Positions 1-5,629 of a stretch of DNA of 5,629 bases are shown one piece after another. Source of the stretch: an uncultured Bacillota bacterium (GTDB lineage: Bacteria; Bacillota; Clostridia; Christensenellales; UBA1242); the NCBI GenBank assembly GCA_947090235.1, contig CAMUNJ010000054.1, forward strand, positions 1 through 5,629, given 5' to 3'. Both the position numbers and the translations under genes were made by a program. The notes under the pieces are model-generated. The model saw only the letters and a list, made by a program, of their open reading frames with translations. It had not been told where the DNA came from and made no database searches. The stretch's first letter is position 1. The number at the start of each line of letters is the position of its first letter.

Positions 1-2419
1 CAGGATCTTGATTACCAAATCCACGAGCAAAAATTTCATTTTTCATTGTTTGCATATCTTCAATGTGATTCATCCAATTGACATCAACCATTTTTAGCAA
101 TATAAATCTTTCTATATCGCCAAAATTGTAACCATATTCAGTTGCTTCTGCCACACGATCTTCATATCTTTTTACTACCAAATTAGTCAACTTTTCAACT
201 ACATCATTAACATCACAATCTTCTACAAACTCCTCTGTGACAACATTGCTACCTTTTTCAAAAAATCCCTTTTCTAGATCTTGATTAATCTCACTCAAAT
301 CCCATTCAAAATAAGGCTTATCGTCATTCAAGTATTTATAGCAAATCTTTGAAACCTGCTCTGGAAACATATTTAAAATTTGCTCATGAACAGGCTCTCC
401 ATCAAGCACTTTATTGCGTTCTGCATATATAATTTCGCGTTGTTTGTTTAACACATCATCATACTGAAGAACTGTTTTTCTAATTCCAAAATTTTGAAGT
501 TCAATTTTCTTTTGAGCACCTTCGATTCGTCTTGAAAGAACTTTAAGTTGGATAGGTGTTGTATCATCCAATCTCAACAAAGTTGCCATTCTTTTAAACC
601 AATCCCCGCCAAACCTACGAATCAAATCATCTTCAAAAGAGAGAAAAAACACACTTGAGCCTGGGTCACCTTGACGACCTGCACGACCACGCAATTGATT
701 GTCTATACGACGACTTTCATGACGCTCTGTTCCAATGATATGAAGTCCACCAAGAGCTTTAACCTCTTCCTTTTCTTTATCTGTTTCTTCTTTAAACTTA
801 TTATATAGAGATGTATATTTTTCTCTTGCTTCATTAAGTTTATTGTCATCAACAGTGTTATAAGCGGTAGCATAGGAAATTTCTTCCTCTGTATAACCTA
901 AATCTGTCATCTTCTTTTTAGCCATAAACTCAGGGTTGCCACCAAGCAAGATATCTGTTCCACGACCTGCCATGTTAGTAGCAATTGTTATTGCATTCTT
1001 TCTACCAGCCTGAGCCACTATTTCACTTTCTTTTTCGTGGTTTTTAGCGTTCAAAACAACATGTTTTATTCCTGCATTTTTAAGTGCTTTTGAAACCAAC
1101 TCACTCTTATCTATTGTTGTAGTTCCTACAAGAACAGGTTGTCCTTTTTCTTTACATTCCTTGATTTCTTCAATAATAGCATTAAGTTTTCCCTGTTCAG
1201 TCACATAAACAATATCTGCTTCATCAATTCGTTTTTTATCTCTATTAGATGGGATTGTGACAACATCAAGATTATAAATAGATCTAAACTCGCCCTCTTC
1301 TGTCTTGGCTGTACCTGTCATTCCAGACAACTTTTTGTAAATTCTAAAGAAATTTTGAAAGGTTATTGTAGCCAAAGTTTGATTTTCGTCTTTGATTTGA
1401 ACCCCCTCTTTGGCTTCTATTGCTTGATGCAATCCTGCACTAAATCGTCTACCTGGCATTATACGACCTGTAAACTCATCAACAATAACAACCTCACCTT
1501 CTTTTGTCACGATATAGTTATCATTTATGTGATAGGTAAAATTCGCTCTTAAAGCGTTATTGATATAGTGATTCAACTCTATATTTTCAATGTCTGAAAG
1601 ATTGTTAAGATGGAAAAATCTTTCAGCCTTTTCAACACCGCTTTCTGTCAAATTGATTTGTTTTGTTTTTTCGTCAATCTCAATATCTTGGTCTTTTTTA
1701 AGTGTTTTAGCAAACTTTTGTGCTGAAATATAACCATCACTTGATTTATTGCCTCTTCCAGAAATAATAAGTGGTGTTCTTGCCTCATCAATCAAGATTG
1801 AGTCCACTTCATCCACTATAGCAAAGTTAAGTCCGCGTTGTACACGCATATTTTTATTAACAGCCATATTATCTCGTAGATAATCAAAACCAAGTTCGTT
1901 GTTTGTACAATAGGTTATATCTGCCTGATACGCCTTCTTCTTTTGTTGTTCGTTCATGTTGTTCAAAGTGACACCAACAGTAAGCCCTAAAAATTTATAC
2001 ACCTTACCCATCCATTCGGCATCACGCTTTGCAAGATATTCGTTGACAGTCACAACATGCACACCTTTCCCAGAAAGAGCGTTTAAATATGCAGGAAGAG
2101 TTGCAACTAATGTTTTACCTTCACCTGTTGCCATTTCTGCAATACGACCTTGATGAAGAGCAATTCCACCTAAAATTTGGACATAAAAGTGACGCATATT
2201 CAAAACTCTCCAAGATGCCTCTCTTGCAACGGCAAAAGCCTCTGGCAAAATATCATTCAAAGTTTCACCAGCCTTTAGCCTATCTTTAAATTCCTGTGTG
2301 CAAGCAGTTAGTTGTTCATTTGTATATTCTTTATATTTATCCTCAAGAGCAATAACCTTGTCTGCAATTTTTTTAAGTTTTTTAACCTGAGTTTTATTTT
2401 CGCTAACAAAAAGCCCCAT
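1..2419 (-). CDS. secA: Protein translocase subunit SecA (C-terminal end missing)
   Basis: SecA is the cytoplasmic ATPase motor that binds SecYEG and pushes unfolded preproteins across the membrane. The first 806 codons are read without a stop or frameshift. Visible motifs in order are: Walker A MATGEGKT at residues 96-103; Walker B DEVD at 203-206, followed by SILIDEARTPLIISG; TGRIMPGRR at 317-325 running into GLHQAIEAKEG; SGMTGTA near 365-371; MAGRGTD at 483-489; GTERHESRRIDNQLRGRAGRQGD at about 563-585; YDDVLNKQR from 653; and the C-terminal scaffold motif around W782. All catalytic residues are present. A roughly 60-residue charged segment (about 495-554) separates NBD2 motifs. Bacillus subtilis SecA lacks it, and clostridial SecAs carry a similar one. 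The start ATG gives the usual MGLF-like N-terminus and has GGAGGA 8 bases upstream. The frame leaves the window at GNQDP, so an estimated 60-120 residues are missing, including any zinc-binding tail. The identification is essentially certain. Confidence 0.98.
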   Translation of the reverse strand, partial: MGLFVSENKTQVKKLKKIADKVIALEDKYKEYTNEQLTACTQEFKDRLKAGETLNDILPEAFAVAREASWRVLNMRHFYVQILGGIALHQGRIAEMATGEGKTLVATLPAYLNALSGKGVHVVTVNEYLAKRDAEWMGKVYKFLGLTVGVTLNNMNEQQKKKAYQADITYCTNNELGFDYLRDNMAVNKNMRVQRGLNFAIVDEVDSILIDEARTPLIISGRGNKSSDGYISAQKFAKTLKKDQDIEIDEKTKQINLTESGVEKAERFFHLNNLSDIENIELNHYINNALRANFTYHINDNYIVTKEGEVVIVDEFTGRIMPGRRFSAGLHQAIEAKEGVQIKDENQTLATITFQNFFRIYKKLSGMTGTAKTEEGEFRSIYNLDVVTIPSNRDKKRIDEADIVYVTEQGKLNAIIEEIKECKEKGQPVLVGTTTIDKSELVSKALKNAGIKHVVLNAKNHEKESEIVAQAGRKNAITIATNMAGRGTDILLGGNPEFMAKKKMTDLGYTEEEISYATAYNTVDDNKLNEAREKYTSLYNKFKEETDKEKEEVKALGGLHIIGTERHESRRIDNQLRGRAGRQGDPGSSVFFLSFEDDLIRRFGGDWFKRMATLLRLDDTTPIQLKVLSRRIEGAQKKIELQNFGIRKTVLQYDDVLNKQREIIYAERNKVLDGEPVHEQILNMFPEQVSKICYKYLNDDKPYFEWDLSEINQDLEKGFFEKGSNVVTEEFVEDCDVNDVVEKLTNLVVKRYEDRVAEATEYGYNFGDIERFILLKMVDVNWMNHIEDMQTMKNEIFARGFGNQDP

Positions 2420-2427
2420 TTCAAAAG

Positions 2428-2433
2428 TCCTCC
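2428..2433 (-). promoter_or_regulatory. Ribosome binding site of secA
   Basis: On the minus strand this reads GGAGGA, with 8 bases between it and the ATG at 2419. It is a near-perfect Shine-Dalgarno sequence and fixes the secA start. Confidence 0.9.
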
Positions 2434-2446
2434 ATTTTTATATTAG

Positions 2447-2474
2447 ATTTTAACACAAAATTATAAAATTGCAA
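2447..2474 (-). promoter_or_regulatory. Probable sigma-70-type promoter of secA
   Basis: On the minus strand a -35-like TTGCAA (2474-2469) is followed after 16 bases by TAAAAT (2452-2447). A TG one base upstream of the hexamer (TGT TAAAAT) makes it an extended -10. Transcription would start near 2440, leaving a leader of only about 20 bases that contains little beyond the ribosome binding site. The region is very AT-rich, so chance matches are common; this is the best candidate rather than a certain one. Confidence 0.5.
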
Positions 2475-2570
2475 AGGTTTTTTATTATTAAAACCCAAAA
2501 CAATATCTCTAACCGACAAATTTCTTTAATTTTCGGGCAATTATTACATCAACCTCATTTCGTTTTATCT

Positions 2571-2589
2571 AAAATATTTGACATATTTT
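2571..2589. repeat. Perfect inverted repeat, possible operator
   Basis: AAAATAT (2571-2577) and ATATTTT (2583-2589) form a perfect 7+7 dyad around the 5-base centre TTGAC. The dyad is flanked by direct copies of GTTTTAT at 2562-2568 and 2590-2596. It ends 13 bases before the -35 of the rightward promoter, a place where an activator or repressor could sit. It has no U-tract and lies between divergent genes, so it is not a terminator. The arms are entirely A and T in an AT-rich spacer, so chance is a real alternative. Confidence 0.35.
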
Positions 2590-2602
2590 GTTTTATGTAT
2601 TC

Positions 2603-2631
2603 TTGACTTTCGCTACTTTTGGTGTTATTAT
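2603..2631 (+). promoter_or_regulatory. Extended -10 promoter of the large unknown gene
   Basis: TTGACT (2603-2608) as -35 is separated by exactly 17 bases from TATTAT (2626-2631) as -10. TG at 2623-2624, one base upstream of the -10, gives the extended form TGTTATTAT. Both hexamers differ from consensus at one position. The start of transcription would lie near 2638, giving a leader of about 30 bases that holds only the ribosome binding site. This looks like a strong housekeeping-sigma promoter. Confidence 0.75.
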
Positions 2632-2654
2632 ATATTTATATATTAACTAAGTTT

Positions 2655-2666
2655 AAGGGGAAAGGA
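2655..2666 (+). promoter_or_regulatory. Ribosome binding site of the large unknown gene
   Basis: AAGGGGAAAGGA lies directly before the ATG at 2667. AAGGGG with a 6-base gap is the better-spaced part; the second purine run AAAGGA abuts the start codon. With the promoter just upstream, this supports 2667 as the true start. Confidence 0.75.
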
Positions 2667-5629
2667 ATGACTGATAAAAAAATAACCAATAATTTAAAAG
2701 TTTTTAAAGACAAAGAAACAAGGACTCTTTCCAAAGCTGATGCCGAAGCTTTTATTAAGAGTTTTAAACATACACTATCTATGGTATCTTCTCCTGAAGA
2801 TATACTTGCTATTTTTAAAACTTCTAATACAAATGTAGCAACTTTAAAAAGAGATAGTGTTGTTTTAAATGCGGAATTTTTAGGCAAAGATAATCTTGAC
2901 GCATTAAAAGCCAAATTCCCTAACCTAAACTATAATGAAAGTGAACAAACAATCACTCTTCCTATGCAACCACCTGAAGAAGGTCATGTGGAAGTTTACT
3001 CTCGTGACTCTAGCGGTGAAGATGAACCAGATGGTGGCGTTTTTGAAGTGACTATTACAAATGAACAAGGTGTAAAATACACTTGTTTTATCGACCCTCT
3101 TGGCGTAACAATTAAAGATTTGAATGGAATTGTTGTTGCAGAAAAAAGAGCTAGTTTTGAAAATATCACACAAGAACAAATTTTAGATGCAGATTTTTCA
3201 CCTGAACTTGTTGAAATGATTATGGCAGGAAAAGGTCCTTTAAAATCTCCAAAAAATATAAAAGATCTTTCTCCACAACTACTTGACCTTTATTTCAAAA
3301 ATGGAGTTATTCCAACTCCCCCAGCAACCCAGCCAAGATTAAAGAAAGATGAAAACAATGCATTATATTTAGGCAGTGAAGATAGTTTTCAAATTATGGC
3401 ACTCCCAACTCCTAAGTCAAGTGAAAAAAGTCCAGAATTTTACTATCTCGTGAAAGATAAAGATGGTCACAAATATATTCGTGATGGACAAAATTTTGTT
3501 CCATTTGAAAAGTTTAATTTTATTATTGGGCATACTGCAAATGAAAGCAAGGACAAGCCTTTCGTGTTATTTAACAAAAATAAAGGACATGAACAAAATA
3601 GATTTGTTCAAATTCCTCTTAATGCAGACGGCAATCCAGACCCTAAATTTGCAAAAGCGATAGAAGCCTTTGTCGAAAACAATCCTTCTCGTGGAAAAGG
3701 CGACACTGTAGGACTAGATGGAAAGCCAGTTTCAAAAGATGACAAAAATCAAATAGCATTTCAACACGCAGACATTGACTCGGCAAAACATATTGTTAAA
3801 CAAACTGGCATTTCTACAATCTCTGCAGACGCAGGACAAGAAACCACTCCAAATAATATCAATCAACCTCAAGCACCTAACGCAAACCCACCTCGCTCAT
3901 CAACTCATAGCGGGCCAAGAGTTAACCCTTTCCAAAAAACACCTTTAAAAACAATTAAAAAGCCTCCTATCAAAATCAATGAGGACGCTGTTCGTTATGG
4001 TGGTTTTGCACTAACCATACTAATGATTGTTTTAGCATTCATCATGCCAGTTGCTGTTGCTCCTTTATTTGGGTTCTTAGCAGTTGGAGTACTGGCAGGT
4101 TCAACTGTACTTGCAAATAATGCTAAAGCAATCAATGATAACCCAGTAAATCAAGCCTATAACAAATATGTTCAAACATTAACTAAAACAGAACGCGAAG
4201 CAGAAAGCGAAGCTGGCAAGTTCTGGGAAGCAGAAACAGAACGCGGAAATGCTTATGATAGATATCAAGAATTTTTAGCTCAAATTTCAGGAGAAGATTT
4301 TAAAAACAGCCTTCAAGGTGCTTTATTCAATCGTTTTATTGAAAGTGGATTATGGACTGAGAGAGAATTTAAAGAGTTTTGGAGTCAAGACAGCACCGAA
4401 AAGCGTGAAGTTTTCTTAGAAGACTTACAAAACCTTTATGCGATGCAAGCAAACACTCAAGATGAAATTAATGCAAAAACGACAAAGCAAACCGAATTTT
4501 TAAAAAAGTTTGGTATTTTAAAAGACAATGCAACCTCAACAGAAATTGAGGAGGTATTAAAAATTTTCAACACCCCTCTTCAAGCACAAAATCCTGAAAC
4601 TGGCGAATCTATGGAAATTCCTGCTGATGCTCTTATTAAAGGAAGCATTGCTTACTTAAAAGAATTTAATGGTCAAGAAGATAAAATGTTCAAGGCTCAC
4701 GACAAAGTTGGAGACATCATTGAAAATTGCAGTGGCAATACTTTGCAAAAAATTATGTCACAAAAAGGCGTTAACTTTGATAGGTTTATTGAAGAACATG
4801 CACTTGATATAGCAAGACGCTTTATGTTTAGAAATGATATCACGGCTTCTCAAAAAGAAGAATTAATTTCTAAATTTAAACCTGAACAAATTGACATGCT
4901 CAAAAAGGCTAGCGAAGAAGTAAGATCAGCAATTGCTTTTACAAGCACAACTGGAATAATTGCAAAAGGTAAAGACGACAAATTTGTTTCTGCTATAAAA
5001 TCACTTGAGTCAATAAACAATGTATATACTCTAATGAATGAATCTGTTGTTCCAGCGCTTAAAAAGAAATCACAAATCGAAGACGATACTGAGGCACTTT
5101 TATGGGCCATTTATGCAGAAGATGTAAAACGCACAACAAAACCTGAAGGAACTACTGAAAGAGTTAATGTTGACTCATTATATAAAGATGTTGAAAAGTA
5201 TTCAGAAAATTTCACAAATCTTATAAAATTACAACAACAAATTATTGCCGATCCTAGAATTAAGAAAATACTTGGTGAAGAGATAGTTTTATTCAACGAT
5301 AATGCAACAATATTAAGCAATATTGCTTATGGTCAAGCTGGTCAAAGTAGCATAAACGCAATATTGCAACAAATTAGCAATCAAACCAATGGTTCTCTCA
5401 AGAAAGATATAGAAACTGTTTTGAATTTAGATAACTCTCGCATTGAAGCTTTAAACAATATAACTGGCGGCATGGCTGAACAATTATATTATTCTAAAGA
5501 CAACGGTGAAATATTTGAAGAACCTACAAAAGAGTTTTTAAATGAACAAATATCTCAACTTAAAAATCAATTCCCTGCCTTCAATGGCTATTCAGAAAAA
5601 ACTCAAGAATTGATTGCCAAAATGTATAT
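2667..5629 (+). CDS. Large uncharacterised membrane-associated protein (C-terminal end missing)
   Basis: I do not recognise this protein. The frame is open for 987 codons and leaves the window without a stop. It has four visible regions. Residues 1-391 are soluble, mixed in predicted structure, with an acidic loop near 112-124 (SRDSSGEDEPDGG) and no signal peptide. Residues 392-438 are a linker with 10 prolines, seven Lys/Arg and one acidic residue. Residues 445-483 contain no charged residue and are strongly hydrophobic, with Pro at 461 and 466. Residues from about 490 onward are rich in Lys, Glu, Gln and Asn, largely helical in pattern, with a likely coiled coil around 497-535. There are only two Cys (140, 688). 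All four Trp (520, 563, 572, 813) lie after the membrane segment. No Walker A, HExxH or other catalytic signature was found. It has its own promoter, diverges from secA, and has AT-rich codon use like its neighbour, so recent transfer is not indicated. A membrane-anchored scaffold or a secreted effector are both possible; neither is shown. Confidence 0.9.
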   Translation, partial: MTDKKITNNLKVFKDKETRTLSKADAEAFIKSFKHTLSMVSSPEDILAIFKTSNTNVATLKRDSVVLNAEFLGKDNLDALKAKFPNLNYNESEQTITLPMQPPEEGHVEVYSRDSSGEDEPDGGVFEVTITNEQGVKYTCFIDPLGVTIKDLNGIVVAEKRASFENITQEQILDADFSPELVEMIMAGKGPLKSPKNIKDLSPQLLDLYFKNGVIPTPPATQPRLKKDENNALYLGSEDSFQIMALPTPKSSEKSPEFYYLVKDKDGHKYIRDGQNFVPFEKFNFIIGHTANESKDKPFVLFNKNKGHEQNRFVQIPLNADGNPDPKFAKAIEAFVENNPSRGKGDTVGLDGKPVSKDDKNQIAFQHADIDSAKHIVKQTGISTISADAGQETTPNNINQPQAPNANPPRSSTHSGPRVNPFQKTPLKTIKKPPIKINEDAVRYGGFALTILMIVLAFIMPVAVAPLFGFLAVGVLAGSTVLANNAKAINDNPVNQAYNKYVQTLTKTEREAESEAGKFWEAETERGNAYDRYQEFLAQISGEDFKNSLQGALFNRFIESGLWTEREFKEFWSQDSTEKREVFLEDLQNLYAMQANTQDEINAKTTKQTEFLKKFGILKDNATSTEIEEVLKIFNTPLQAQNPETGESMEIPADALIKGSIAYLKEFNGQEDKMFKAHDKVGDIIENCSGNTLQKIMSQKGVNFDRFIEEHALDIARRFMFRNDITASQKEELISKFKPEQIDMLKKASEEVRSAIAFTSTTGIIAKGKDDKFVSAIKSLESINNVYTLMNESVVPALKKKSQIEDDTEALLWAIYAEDVKRTTKPEGTTERVNVDSLYKDVEKYSENFTNLIKLQQQIIADPRIKKILGEEIVLFNDNATILSNIAYGQAGQSSINAILQQISNQTNGSLKKDIETVLNLDNSRIEALNNITGGMAEQLYYSKDNGEIFEEPTKEFLNEQISQLKNQFPAFNGYSEKTQELIAKMY
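3840..3980 (+). other. Encodes Pro-rich basic linker (residues 392-438)
   Basis: This segment of the large unknown protein is rich in Pro, Asn, Gln, Ser and Thr (for example NQPQAPNANPPRSS) and ends in a Lys-rich run (KTPLKTIKKPPIKIN). It is probably disordered and joins the N-terminal soluble part to the hydrophobic segment. By the positive-inside rule, its basic charge next to the membrane segment puts this side in the cytoplasm. Confidence 0.7.
3999..4115 (+). other. Encodes hydrophobic membrane segment (residues 445-483)
   Basis: Thirty-nine consecutive residues without a charge, beginning GGFALTILMIVLAF and ending GVLAGSTVLA. Pro461 and Pro466 divide it into two stretches of about 16-17 residues, which suggests a tight helical hairpin. 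The flank after it (NNAKAINDN) is close to neutral. Two membrane helices would leave both halves of the protein in the cytoplasm; a single long span would export the C-terminal half. The sequence alone does not decide between these. Confidence 0.75.

Noticed and set aside
1139..1552. Plus-strand open frame of 137 codons
   Set aside because: It lies entirely antisense to secA, whose conserved motifs (SGMTGTA, TGRIMPGRR) are encoded here, and its product is low-complexity Phe/Asn/Ile-rich with no ribosome binding site of note.
1956..2289. Two overlapping plus-strand open frames (1956-2153 and 2089-2289)
   Set aside because: Both are antisense to the secA region encoding the Walker A motif and surrounding conserved residues; neither product resembles a protein.
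2476..2495. GGTTTT...AAAACC inverted repeat upstream of the secA -35
   Set aside because: Six-base arms with an 8-base loop in very AT-rich DNA are expected by chance, and the position between divergent genes excludes a terminator role.
2630..2643. ATATAT-TT-ATATAT dyad at the rightward transcription start
   Set aside because: It is simple AT alternation overlapping the -10 and start site, better explained by promoter composition than by a binding site.
2636..3179. Minus-strand open frames (2636-2914 and 2925-3179)
   Set aside because: Both are antisense to the start of the large rightward gene, which has a promoter, a ribosome binding site and a 987-codon frame; the first also runs into the promoter spacer.
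3228..3248. Possible P-loop in the unknown protein (AGKGPLKS, residues 187-194)
   Set aside because: The GxxxxGK[ST] spacing is not met: no Gly precedes the Lys-Ser pair, and no Walker B partner is apparent.
3463..3663. Plus-strand open frame of 66 codons
   Set aside because: It is an out-of-frame reading inside the large rightward gene.
4850..5320. Two abutting minus-strand open frames (4850-5110 and 5111-5320)
   Set aside because: They mirror the codon pattern of the large gene on the opposite strand; the products are Ser/Leu-rich with no recognisable domain.

Overview
This 5.6 kb AT-rich window comes from a low-GC bacterium, most likely from the Firmicutes and more specifically Clostridia-like. 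That placement rests on SecA, which has Clostridia-type features: a roughly 60-residue insertion between the MAGRGTD motif and the GTERHESRR motif, and strong GGAGG-type ribosome binding sites. Both reading frames use TGG for Trp and contain no in-frame TGA, so nothing points to a reassigned code. The species cannot be named from the sequence.

The layout is two large genes diverging from one AT-rich control region, and both run off the window. Leftward, 2419 to 1 is the first 806 codons of secA, the ATPase motor of the general secretion pathway. All its catalytic motifs are intact and only the C-terminal end is missing. Rightward, 2667 to 5629 is one uninterrupted frame of 987 codons with no stop before the edge. 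I do not recognise its product. It has a soluble N-terminal half without a signal peptide, a Pro-rich basic linker, a single 39-residue hydrophobic stretch that looks like a membrane hairpin or one long membrane span, and a long, charged, probably helical C-terminal half.

The 247-base gap (2420-2666) holds a convincing extended -10 promoter and ribosome binding site for the rightward gene. It also holds a plausible promoter and a good ribosome binding site for secA, and a perfect 7+7 inverted repeat just upstream of the rightward promoter that could bind a regulator. There are no RNA genes, CRISPR arrays, insertion sequences or terminators.

The two genes are not in one operon and nothing ties their functions together beyond the shared control region. 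The unrecognised large membrane-associated protein is the part of the window most worth following up.
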